NCBI GenBank assembly: GCA_018894105.1
Contig: CM032128.1
Location: 15,605,001-15,669,000 of the forward strand
Length of the DNA: 64,000 nt
Source: Jacaranda mimosifolia
Lineage: Eukaryota > Streptophyta > Magnoliopsida > Lamiales > Bignoniaceae
Reading direction: 5' to 3'
Below are positions 12,651 to 22,906 of this stretch, piece by piece; positions within the stretch are counted from its first letter, which is position 1, and each line of letters begins with the position of its first letter. The position numbers and the translations under genes were made by a program. Below the pieces are notes generated by a model. The model saw only the letters and a program-made list of their open reading frames with translations. It made no database searches and was not told the DNA's origin.

Positions 12651-12860
12651 CATTTCTAAAGTCAAGTTCAGTCTCTATTAACTGAAAATTTCACATTCCA
12701 TAAATCACATTATAGGATCAGACCCCAGCATAGCTCGGGCTTTCCTTAACTCAATTGTTTACATCCTATATGATTCCCAATTCAAGTTTAATCTCTAGTA
12801 AGTCCATCAATTCAAGTCACAACAATCATTCCCATGTTAACCTAGGCCTTTGAAAATATA

Positions 12861-12873
12861 GGCTCTGATACCA
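12861..12873 (-). promoter_or_regulatory. primer binding site, initiator tRNA-Met type (Tekay A)
   Basis: The plus strand reads GGCTCTGATACCA, identical to the 3' end of plant initiator tRNA-Met, so the minus strand carries the complementary primer site TGGTATCAGAGCC. It lies immediately inside the 5' LTR at about 12879, as expected for first-strand priming. Confidence 0.9.
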
Positions 12874-12878
12874 CTTCC

Positions 12879-15689
12879 ATAGTACCCCCTTTCGGGACAA
12901 TCCCTAAGCTGAGATACCAGTCAAATTCAGTCTTAAATCAAAACCCACAAGACAGAACGATAGACCCATGATTTTTTTTCCAAAATTCACTAAGAATAGC
13001 AACAGACTTCAACTTAGTCAAATTTCCAGAAAAGCACTAGATACAACCTAACATGTTCAACGAAATATATACATGCAATAGTTCTTAATTCAACTTACAA
13101 AACACAATATCCCTATGAAGAAGATATTATTCAAGAAAACCCAAAGCACACATAGCTACTAATCTATTACAAAAATAGATTCCTCGTCCAAGCCTGATAT
13201 CTGAGTCCATCACCTAATCCCTATCTGAACAAAATCAGAATAACATAATCGGGTAAGTCCGAAGGATTTAGTGAGGGATAATGTGACAACAAGAAATAAG
13301 GATTTGTCGAGGAAGAATCAACTCAACAAATCATCAATAGTTAGAATACGAACAGATCAGGATATAGGTATTCAGGATCCGCAAACAGATTAGATTTCAG
13401 GTAGTTAGGATTAGATTGCAGACATATCAGATTCATGCAGTTAGGATACAGTCAAACTTATCAGATCACAGGCAGTCAGGATACAGCCAGGCTTATCAGA
13501 TTATAGGCAGTCAGGATACACTCAGGTAAAATAGACCCAATTAACCTATGCAATTCGACAGATCATAACAGAACATGTGTACCAAACACTCTTTATTCCA
13601 GTCAAATTGAACTTACCTAAGCATGACAACCTGGTACAAACTTACCCAAGCATGGCACTTTGGTACAAACTTATAGGATACAGTCAAAGTAGAACAGACT
13701 CGAATAACATATACAACCAACAAATCGAAAAGGACATGTATACCAGATGTTCTTTATTCCAGTCAAACTGAACTTACCCAAGCATGACGGCTTGGGACAT
13801 AGCTTACCTAAGCATGACGGCTTGGTGTAGGGCAAAATGCTTTCAGATAAATAGATAATTGAATAGTAACTGATAACAGAATGATTAGATAACATAACAG
13901 TAATCGATAACAGAATGGTCAGATAACAGAATGGTGAGATAATAGAGCGGTCTGATAATAGAGTAGTCAGATAATAGAACAATAACACATACCAAAGGAG
14001 AGTTATGAGCATTAGAACAGACATGACAAAGATCTTATCAGAAACAAGATCAACAGAACAACCATTATAGGGGTATACACATCAACTTACGAATAACAAT
14101 TGAAATCTCAGGCAATTCACAAATGTCAATAATAAAGACGTTGTATAGTATAGAAATCAGTTTAACCATTTCAGGGGTTTATCACAATGACAGATAGGTG
14201 TAAGAAAGTGCTAGATTGCCAGACCCTTACAGGGTATACAGAATAAATACCCAGGAGGTTAGACCCTCATCTCCATAGTATAAGAAAATTGTGGTCACTA
14301 CCTACTGGTCTGCTGGACCCACTTCTTCGTTACCTAATCCAAAAGGATAGGTTCACAGTTAAAATCCTCAAAAGACCATAATCACAATTACACGAATAAT
14401 ATTCTAAAATTGATAATAATCCAGTCAATATAGCAGTTATGGTTCGATCAATATCATCGTTACGGAACACGCTAAATATGTCGGTAATACAGGAATATAA
14501 TCAGGTTCTTAATTACCAAATTAACCTTGCAATGGTATGCTAAATCAATAATGACAGTCCAATTATCCTTAATAACCCAATTTTACCACTTAGGTCTCAA
14601 ATCCACAAAATTAGTGTTTAATCACTTAATTATCTCAATTACCCCAAAGTTATCATATGATAATACAAATTCAGGACAATCACACATGCATGGCATCATT
14701 CTTAATCCATATCAAATCCTTCATCTATCTGAATAATATACAAGATTCGGTAAGGAAATAAATGGTACAAATATCAATCTCAACTTCGATTATTACCCAA
14801 GATCTAATTAGAGTTTCAGATTCACAAACCAATTACACCACCACGATCGTCGCGACGAGGAGAATATTCTACCTCAGGGCTACCGCTGCACTACCATTGC
14901 CGAAAATGGCCAACACCACCACCATTCGACGCCTTTCAATGAGAGCAATCCAACGCCCCAAACAATTTCTGCATCCGCCACTGGGAAGGCCTTCATTGGC
15001 CAGAAAACCCAACTGGCCACCTTTATGACGACGCGCACCACTGCTTTCAATATGGCTCAGTTGGTCACCGATTCACGAAATCAAGGCCACTAACTCGTTC
15101 ACCGAGTTGAACTTGTCAGGACCTATACCTTGGTTGTGTCCAATGATCACCGGAGACAAGCTACCCACCACTACCGCCGCAAGCTCACATTATCCTTCAA
15201 GTTCCCGTTGGTTCGTAGGTCAAAATGGGTTGCATGTGGTGCCAATGTAATATTGGTGAAGAGGGGAAGCTGTTGGATGGTTTCGTTTCCTGAAATGGGC
15301 CATCGTTGGAGGAGTTCACCAGAGAGGTGAGGAAGAGGGCTTGGGTGAAGAAAATGAGAAAATGGTGGGGATGGGGGGGAGGGGTGTAGGGCACAAAAGC
15401 TATATAAAGAACAACTTACAAAAATCTCAATTCGACCCCCAAAACTCCTACTCAGCCTCCAGTCAAGTCCTCCAAAGTTCAATCCACTTCAATTTAAGTC
15501 CCTATCCTTCTTAGTGCATAACATTAGCCCATTTGACCAAAGGAAACTCCATTTTGACCCACAAAGCTTCCAAATGTTGGTCAATCGAGTTTTCTCAAAT
15601 TGTAATTCGACCCTAAAATTTTCAAAAATAATTAGATAAATAAATTTGAGGAAATTTCCACCAATCATATAATTTTCAGGGGTGTTACA
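12879..15689 (-). repeat. 5' LTR of Tekay A
   Basis: It matches the 7313-9954 LTR throughout, from the CGGGACAA/AAGCTGAG start to GGGGTGTTACA at 15689. It is about 170 bp longer. Much of the excess is at about 13425-13535, where a unit of about 40 bp (CAGGCAGTCAGGATACA core) is present in three copies against essentially one in the other LTR. The GATAACAGAATGGTCA-type short repeats at 13860-13990 are also expanded. Its GC-rich core (14840-15390) has open frames with no protein homology. Confidence 0.8.
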
Positions 15690-15880
15690 GTACCCATCTC
15701 AATTTTCCCATAGGGAGACGGATGCTCATGAATTTAATAGAATTAAATTTATAAAAAAATTTAGAAATAAGAAAAAGTACTAAACTTTTCCAATAATGTA
15801 AATTACTTTCAAAATTAAAAGATTGTCATACATATCACATGTATATTTAATTATGTTTTACAATAAAATATTAAAAGATA

Positions 15881-16008
15881 AATAATACTTTCCAACCTCA
15901 AACCCTAATAATACTTTCCAACCTCAAACCCTAATAATACTTTCCAACCTCAAACCCTAATAATACTTTCCAACCTCAAACCCTAATTAGGGTTTGAGGT
16001 TGGAAAGT
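15881..16008. repeat. four 26-bp tandem repeats ending in a 44-bp perfect palindrome
   Basis: Four exact copies of a 26-bp unit (AATAATACTTTCC then AACCTCAAACCCT) occupy 15881-15984. The last copy is followed at once by its own reverse complement. As a result 15965-15986 and 15987-16008 form a palindrome with 22-bp arms and no spacer. The centre contains AAACCCTAATTAGGGTTT, that is, telobox-like motifs in both orientations. It lies in the right part of the hAT-like element. Confidence 0.9.
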
Positions 16009-16373
16009 TAAATATATATATATATAAAGAAAAAATAGTAATTTAATTAATTTAAATGGGTGGTGGGTAACCACGGGGATGGGGACTATGGTCCCTATCC
16101 CGCCCTGCCCTGTTTAGCAATTCGGGATTAAAATTGTCCTCATCCCTATCCCCACAGAGAAAATTCTTCCCAAATCCCCCCGCATCACGGGGACAGGTAA
16201 TTTTGACATCCTTATGCATAGCAATTATGATACTAATTAAATAGCACTGTTATTTAAAACTAGTAAAAGAAAAATGGTTTCCATTTGTATGAAGTCAAAT
16301 TTTGGGCTAGATAAAGTTATGTCATGAAAAAAAATTTGTTGCTACGTAAATTTACATTATCCATTAAATTAAT

Positions 16374-17790
16374 GTGAAGCTTAACTTTTAAACAAAGCCG
16401 ACTTGATTAATTTAATAAGAAATTAGTGAAGCCCAATTCTCAAAAAGACATTAGTGATTATTAATTATTTTATAATTAAATTAATATGAAGCCCACTTTG
16501 CGAACGATGCCCACTCGATCAATTTACAAAAGTAGTGAAGCCCAATTCTTGAAAACATGTTAGTGAAATCCAATTAGATTATTATATAAATGAATATGAA
16601 GCCAAAATTTTGAACACAGCCCATTTGATCAATATACTAAAAATTGGTGAAGCACAATTCTTAAAAATAATTTGGTAAAGCTCAATTAGATTTTTTTATA
16701 AATTAATATGAAGCCCAATTTTTGAAAATTGCATACTCCATTAGCTCATTTAAAAATTGGTGAAGTCCAATTTTTAGAAATAGGTTGATGAAACTCAATT
16801 ACATTATTTTGTAAATTATGTAAAGCATAGTTTTTAAACAAAGCCCACTTCATCAAATTATAAAATATTAATGTAGCCAGCTCTTAAAAATAATTTAGTG
16901 AAACCCGATTACATTATTCATTAAATTAATGTAAAAACCGATTCTTGAATAAGTCAAATTCACATTTCACTGAAAAATGAGTGAAAATTCTCAAAAGATA
17001 TTGGTGAAATCAATTAGATTATTATATAAATTAATGTGAAGCCCAATTTTTAAATAGAACCCATTGATTGATTTACTAAAAAGTTGGTGAAGCTCGACTC
17101 TTACAAGAAAAAACTTAGAGCATGTTTGGTCATGTTTTCATTTTCATTTTATAATTTTAATATTTTTAAAATTTAAAAAGTTAGTTAGAGAAAATGAGTT
17201 GAAAATGAGTTTGTACTTGGATAATATGTTAGAAAAGTAATAATTATATGGAGTTTAGTAAATTGTAGGTGGAGAGAGATAGTAATAATGAAAAAAAAAA
17301 GAGAGAGAGATATAGGTTATTGGGAAAAACTATATAGATTATTGGAAAATGTGTTTGAAGACAAAAATGAGTTGAATGTTGATGAAAATAGTAATATTTA
17401 TCGATAATTCATTTCCAAATAGTGAAAATGAGTGAAAAATAAATTTGAGAACATAAACAAACAAACTGTTAGTGAAGCCCAATCGTACTTTTCTCCCTAC
17501 TTCATCAATTCACTAGAAAATTGGTTAAGATCTAATTCATAGAAATAAGTTGGTGGAGCGGAATTAGGTTATTCTATAAATCAATGTGTAAACTAATTTT
17601 TAAATAAAGCTTGCTCCACCAATTCACTAAAAAAATTGAGAGGTTCAATTCTTATAAATTAATTGGTGAAGCCCACTTAACTATTAGTTTGAATCTGTGT
17701 GAAGCCTAATTTGAAGGAATCTTAATTCACCAATTAATTAAAAATTAGGTTAAACTGATTTGTTGAAAAGAACTTTCTCAAGCCCAAGTC
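16374..17790. repeat. degenerate ~110-bp tandem repeat array
   Basis: The phrase TGAAGCCCAATT(T/C)TT followed by AAAGCCCACT.GATCAATTTACTAAAAA.TTGGTGAAGC recurs at about 110-bp spacing (starts near 16374, 16485, 16595, 16706). It continues with growing divergence to about 17790. Each unit contains two half-units with TGAAGCCCAATT. The array is interrupted by a 351-bp MITE at 17118. It is non-coding. Related AAGCCCAATT sequence continues thinly to about 17950. Confidence 0.75.
17118..17468. mobile_element. Harbinger/Tourist-like MITE
   Basis: A 351-bp insertion in the 110-bp repeat array. It starts GAGCATGTTTGGTCATG and its end, read in reverse, is CAGTTTGTTTGTTTATG, matching at roughly 14 of 20 positions. 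Both sides are flanked by TTA (17115-17117 and 17469-17471), the target duplication typical of PIF/Harbinger MITEs. No coding capacity. The ends were recognised partly because array sequence resumes right after it. Confidence 0.6.
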
Positions 17791-18237
17791 ACCAATTAAT
17801 TAAAAAAATTAATTTATATTAAATAATTGTAATACTCAATTCATCGACTTCTTGTTGCTTTAATTTGCATCAAGAAAGTCCAATTAAAAAATAGCTTTCT
17901 TTAATTTAGTAAAATAAGCCCAATTTGGAACATATAAAAAATCCAACTAAAACATTTGGTCTTTCTTTAATTTACATAAGTTGTTAAGCTAAATTAGCCT
18001 TATATGTGAATTCCAATTTATTTTCAGAAAGACCATATTTATGTAGAATAAAGTTTGATACAAATTTAGGAGTTAAATATATCTTCAAGGGAAACAATTA
18101 ACTATGGGTAGGAATTAATTTATTTGCGAACAAAACTTAGTAAACAAAAATATTTGGATACAATATCAATATAACAAATTATGGTGGAAAGACATTTTGG
18201 AACGAAGTATATTTAACTTTACTAACTAAAATATTTA

Positions 18238-18550
18238 TTTTACAATACATTTTATTTGTAACGATTTTGTTAATGTTACAAAAAGTATGAATTTTTATTA
18301 CAAATAAATCTTTAGAAATAGTGGGATATATTATTCTTAACAACATTTTATGTTTAATAACAATTTTACATTTAGTTATAAAAGAACAAATATTCTCGGT
18401 AACAAGTATTAGTTAAAGGTAACAAAATTTTTTCTTGATTAACGAGCACCAGCATTTTGGTAACAAATCATAATATTTAATTATGAATTGTAATGAATTT
18501 TTCTTTCATTACCAAATTATTTAATACATGAAGTGCATTTTGTGGTAGTG
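18238..18550. mobile_element. second CACTA-like terminus
   Basis: The segment ends TTTTGTGGTAGTG at 18550, whose reverse complement CACTACCACAAAA is a typical CACTA end. Before it, copies of GGTAACAAA / TAACAATTTT are scattered over about 300 bp, resembling subterminal repeats. Neither the opposite end nor a transposase was found, and the family differs in sequence from the one ending at 2430. Confidence 0.5.
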
Positions 18551-19948
18551 GCATTCCTTCTCAAAGTTTGGTTATAAGAGTGCTTCAATCTTGATTGTCT
18601 TTAGAGGATCACTTGGGAAGATTTTTCACCCTCTTGAGCTCCTCTCTAGCTCCAAAGTCCAGCGCGTCAGCCTTACTTTTTCAGCTCTGGGACTCGAAGG
18701 GAGTGAAGTCGTCGGTGTTTGTGGTCCCATCCATAACTTGCGGTGCCTCCGAACTTCTTCTATTCTCTTTCTCATGTTGGGGAATTCACTTTGGTGTTAG
18801 AGATTCATGGCATGGATCTCGTTTGCACCCTTGCATTCCTCCTTCACAGTTTAGAGTTCCCATAGGCAGCACCAAAATAATGCTGGACGGAAGTGGAGTA
18901 AGGCCTTTTTTGATAAGCAATAGTTTGTTGGTTCATTTTCTTCGGAACGTGGGCAGAGAGATTTTTAGCTCTCGATGTTTTGCAATTCTTTGTGAATAAT
19001 TTCTTATGCCCAAGTTCTTTTTAGGGCTCAGTATTTATCATCTTTTTTTGATGGGCTTAGGCTCATTAGGGTTTTGTTGCCCTTCTTCGTGGGCTTAGTT
19101 GTTTTTGGATTTTCTTTTTATTTAATTACTTGATTTAAGTTATTGTGCCTTTTTAGTTCTTTTACTAATTTGCGTTTGTAGACTTAATTATTAACATGAA
19201 TAATCCTTGCTGGATTGAACAAAATAACCCTTACATCTTAACCCTTATCACAATGTAAACTCAATTTTCTTATTCAATTATTTAATCTTGGCATACAAAT
19301 ATAATTCTATGAGCATCTCCTATCAATTCTTTAGCATAAATTTCAATATATTTTTTACTTATGAAATGCCTTCTAATTTTAATCAAAGCCGCTTGATTAA
19401 ATATACAAACATCTCACATATTTAGGATAAGTATTAGCCTAGTGTGGCAGAACTTGGAGGTTTTGTCATGGGCTATTCCTATCATTTAACTTTCAAGAGT
19501 CAGAAGAAAGTCTAAAAGTTTGATGTTTCTTTTGCCATCTTTTAACATTGTACCGTGTGTGTTTTTTTTTTTTTTTTTAATTTTTATTTAATGTGGCAGA
19601 ACTTGCCTAGAGTATCTTTTTAACCATGAGGTATGACTGGATCTGTATTTGTTCGCATACTTTTGATTTGCTTTGGGGATAAAATATTTCTGATCGAGCA
19701 GCATTTGTATCAGGAGATTGGACTATCGAATATTACATAAGATATTGGTGGCTAAGAAGCAACTTGTCTTGGAAAGAATCCCTGATATGTTTGCTGTTAT
19801 CTTTGTAAGTTGTAAGACTATTTCATTCCGTTCCGGGCCATCTAATGCGGATCTCTAGAAATTGAAGGCATGTATTATGCAAAGAAGCATGGACAAAAAA
19901 TTGATCATGCGTGCTGCATCCGTCTTCAACCTTGGCGCATATATATAG
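18551..19948. other. intergenic, no supported gene
   Basis: A moderately GC-rich stretch at 18590-19000 gives overlapping open frames of 69 and 134 codons on the plus strand, without any recognisable domain. The words around CAGCACCAAAATAATGCTGG look like decayed retroelement sequence. The remainder is AT-rich. Nothing in 19440-19860 could be assigned despite a fairly gene-like base composition. Confidence 0.35.
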
Positions 19949-21020
19949 CGCAAATTGCATTTTACCCCCTTATGAAAATGAAAAAGAGTAAAAAACTTCC
20001 TTATGAAAAAAAAAAAAAAAAGACAATAAACCTCCTTGTGGTTTTAAAAATTATGCACATTGCCTCCCTTTCAAGATTTGCTGCAGTTTTGCCCTAATTT
20101 CAATATGTAAAGATTATACTACCCCTAATTATTTCATATATTTTCAATTTTATTTATTTATTCTTTTAAAATATATTTTTATATATCTTTTTCATCTCCT
20201 TTATACCAATTTTTTTATTTTTAAATTTAAAAAGTATTTTTAATTTTTTTTATTTTCATCTTTCTAATTTATTCTTTTTTATTTATATATATAAATATAA
20301 ATATAAAATATATAATATAATAAATGTAAATATATAAATACATTGTAAATAAATAAATATATAAAAAATAAATATATAATATAATAAACGTAATATAATA
20401 TATAATATAATACATTATAAATACATAAATATATTTATGTATATATATTTACATAATATATATTAATAGATAAACAATTTATTATATTTTATATAATATC
20501 CGCACACCAATCCACTTGCCGTGGCCGTCGTAGGGACCTCGCAGATGCCTCCATGGCTGCCTGTAAACATGGTCATGGAGGCTGCCTCTGCAGCCGCCGC
20601 TTCAAAGGTGGTCACCGTGGCAGCGATCGCTGGCGGCCATGGCCGCCGCTATCGGGTTGGGAGAGGGTTGGGTGGGTTGCTAGGGGTGGGTGGTGGGTTT
20701 CTACATATGCTTATATAAATATGTATACATAGGTGTATATGTAATTATGTAAATATATATATATATTTTTTATAGATATAAGTAATTTGAACTGTTAATT
20801 TTTTTCAATGGGTCCAACAGTTGATATTTAGAGGCAAAATTGATATTTCAACAGTCAAAATCCTAGAACCAATCGCACTTGCCGCGCGTGATTGCACCGC
20901 CGATCGAAGGGGAGTAATTTGTTATTTTTTCAAAAACATAAGGGAAGGAACTGACTATTTTTTTTCATAAGGAATTTTTTTCCTCTTTTTCATTTTCACA
21001 GGGTAAAAATCTAATTTGCC
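19949..21020. mobile_element. MULE-like element with GC-rich core
   Basis: The left end (19949 onward, GCAAATTGCATTTTACCC, then ATGAAAATGAAAAAGAG) is mirrored by the right end. Read in reverse from 21020, that end is GGCAAATTAGATTTTTACC then TGAAAATGAAAAAGAG. Similarity extends over about 70 bp. GGCAAATTGCATTTTACCC-type ends are familiar from plant Mutator-like elements. The interior has an AT-only low-complexity block (20281-20480) next to a GC-rich block (20510-20700). The GC-rich block looks like captured coding or 5' leader sequence but has no identifiable protein. No matching 9-bp target duplication was seen. Confidence 0.6.
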
Positions 21021-21024
21021 ACAG

Positions 21025-21057
<33 letters not shown>
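21025..21057. repeat. (CA)n(TA)n microsatellite
   Basis: An uninterrupted CA run passes directly into a TA run, just outside the right end of the MULE-like element. Confidence 0.9.
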
Positions 21058-22278
21058 AATATTCTGTTCCCTAAATTTTATTTATTTGTTTCAGTAGAAA
21101 ATTAGCAATATGCCGATTATCGATTGGATGGGGAATTTTAGAATTGACCTGGAGCCGGCCGTATTCCATTGTTTCTATAAAAATGATATGAAATAAAATG
21201 AGTGTTCTCATGGATAAATCAATCGATCAAGGGCGAGATATATACTAATCAAGGCATATTGGATTATTGCAGTGTTTCTAAATAGAATAACCACTTGCAA
21301 TGGGAAAAAATTAGTGGTGGTGTGCATGGCAGTCGGAAGATGGAGGAGGTAATTAATAATTACTGTGGTGATAGAAGGATGTGGAGGCGTGGGAGTGGGA
21401 CTGGGCGGCAGCACAAATTTTGGGATTTGGACGTGCATGGTGGCGAATGGCGATGGATGGGGCGAGCCAGAGATCAGGGTTTCTGGTTTCCTTTCTTGAA
21501 TGCTTGATGAAGGAGACGGTACAAATTGGGGTTTGGACGTGCTGGCGATTGATGCGAGTGTGACTAGCTTTAAGTGGAGCGAGCTACAGAGTTGCTTTTC
21601 TTAAACGCTGTACAAAGAAGAAGGTCCTATTGTATTATTTTATTTTTTATCCATCAAACATTTTTCTATGCTTCGTCGGAATTTAATTACATTTGAACAA
21701 AAAGATTTTAATTATGTTAAGATTAATTGAGATTTAAAGTATTTTATTTTTCTTTAAATTTAAACAATTAATATTTCTGATATTTTATTTTTTGTTTAAT
21801 TCTAAAAAGTGCAAATCTTATTAGAAAAAAAAAATTAAAACATTTATAATTAACTGATACACTAATTTATATAGAATAAATACTCAATTTTTTAGTTATT
21901 GCATCTCTAAAATTTTAAATCATTCCAGTTAGTTTCTAGAATATTTTCATCTCGATATATTCATAAAAAATACAATAAGTTGGCATATAGTTTTTATGAT
22001 ATTATTTTACAGTCATTATGTTGTAGAACAATTTCTGAATACATATGCATTTCATTAGTTGAATGGAAGATTTATTGAACATTATTATCAGTATTGTGAC
22101 AAAACTTATGTTACTATTATATTTATTATGATACTAATCTAATTTGTGTTAATTATTTAATATAAACATTAATAAATATTTTAACATGTTGGAATATTAT
22201 CTTAAATTTTTTAATTTTTTTAATATTTATTTTTTTAAAATATAAAAATGTGCAAATAACTGCAATCATTTCTGTGGC
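21058..22278. other. intergenic with a GC-rich, gene-fragment-like block
   Basis: The block at 21290-21590 is GC-rich and contains two related passages, each with ACAAATT.GG then TTTGGACGTGC, about 110 bp apart. Open frames exist on both strands but none has recognisable domains. The rest (to the 22284 LTR) is AT-rich and empty. Confidence 0.4.
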
Positions 22279-22283
22279 ATAGT

Positions 22284-22888
22284 TGTTTCAAATTGGGTCG
22301 GGTCTTGGACTCTTGACCCAATAGACATTCATATTTGAGTGGATTTTATCTACATCTAGAAGGAGATGCAATTCTTATTGGATTAGAGCTCTTCCTTTTG
22401 GAGGGATATGGATAGATAATACTTATTCATATCTAGGAGGATAACTCTCCCTTGTGTGGGATCGACATTATCTATATCTTTTTTTATACTCCTAGTTGGA
22501 TTGGACTCTTGAAAAAATCACTATAAATAGGTTCTCTTCCTAAGAGTTTAATGCACAATTTGAGTATTCGCTCTCTCCATATATTCTCTCTATACTCATA
22601 GTTCTTCTCTCTCAATTTTTCTTGGAGTAGCACCAAATTGTCTTCGAGGGTTTAAGGTGTGTATGATTGTGGAAGCTTTGGTAGCAACCCCACGAGGCGA
22701 GTAGAGATAGAAGAAGGTGTTCAAAGTTAAGCCATAGAGTTTATACTTGGGAGATGATTGGATCAAGAAATTTATAAACCATGTGCAGTTAGATGCTTGT
22801 AGGTGAGCTTTGATCCAGGATGGTATTTATAAAACTTTCGCTGATTAAAAGGTAACATTAAACGATATGCTTTATTTTATTTGGATTA
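22284..22888 (+). repeat. 5' LTR of the 22-40 kb element
   Basis: About 605 bp. It contains a good TATA box, TATAAATA at 22522-22529, followed by a C/T-rich stretch (TCTCTCCATATATTCTCTC) typical of an LTR promoter and leader. The second copy at 39114 matches throughout, except for the solo LTR inserted there. Confidence 0.85.
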
Positions 22889-22893
22889 ATAGC

Positions 22894-22906
22894 GGTATCA
22901 AAGCCA
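22894..22906 (+). promoter_or_regulatory. primer binding site, initiator tRNA-Met type
   Basis: GGTATCAAAGCCA lies a few bases inside the 5' LTR and differs at one position from the complement of the initiator tRNA-Met 3' end (GGTATCAGAGCCA). It fixes the plus orientation of the element. Confidence 0.8.

Larger units (their letters stand above)
7313..15689 (-). mobile_element. Tekay A: degenerate chromovirus (Ty3/gypsy), minus orientation
   Basis: Two related long terminal repeats (7313-9954 and 12879-15689) flank a body of only 2.9 kb, far below the length of a complete element. In the element's own direction it reads 5' LTR, Met-type primer site, leader, gag-RT-RNase H scraps, an integrase zinc-finger scrap, purine tract, 3' LTR. 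The LTR family matches that of Tekay B at 53154-61740, whose pol end includes a chromodomain, so it is assigned to the same lineage. Large deletions and an internal duplication make it non-autonomous. It lies inside the hAT-like element. A target duplication was not clear. Confidence 0.8.
7232..16214. mobile_element. hAT-like non-autonomous element split by a chromovirus
   Basis: The left piece (7232-7312) starts TAGGAGTGTCAA followed by a G-rich stretch. The right piece (15690-16214) ends TTGACATCCTTA preceded by C/G-rich runs. The right end read in reverse, TAAGGATGTCAA, pairs with the left start. Ends of the form TAGGGRTGTCAA followed by GGGCGGGG are familiar from plant hAT-family non-autonomous elements. 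Without the 8.4-kb retrotransposon the element would be about 600 bp and has no coding capacity. A clean 8-bp target duplication was not found; AGGCATAG/ATGCATAG is the nearest candidate but does not sit flush with the ends. Confidence 0.55.

Noticed and set aside
15881..16008. Telomere or CRISPR-like array
   Set aside because: AAACCCTAA words occur only as part of the 26-bp unit, so it is not telomeric. There are no spacers, so it is not CRISPR, and the context is a plant transposon.
7224..16222. 8-bp target duplication for the hAT-like element (AGGCATAG/ATGCATAG)
   Set aside because: It has one mismatch and does not sit flush with both inverted ends; kept only as a possibility.
18591..18999. 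134-codon plus-strand ORF as a gene
   Set aside because: No recognisable domain, a second overlapping frame is equally open, and the flanking words look like decayed retroelement sequence.
20510..20720. Small gene in the GC-rich block of the 20-kb MULE-like element
   Set aside because: The 65-codon frame is Ala/Gly-rich simple sequence with no homology, and AT-only low-complexity sequence begins on either side.
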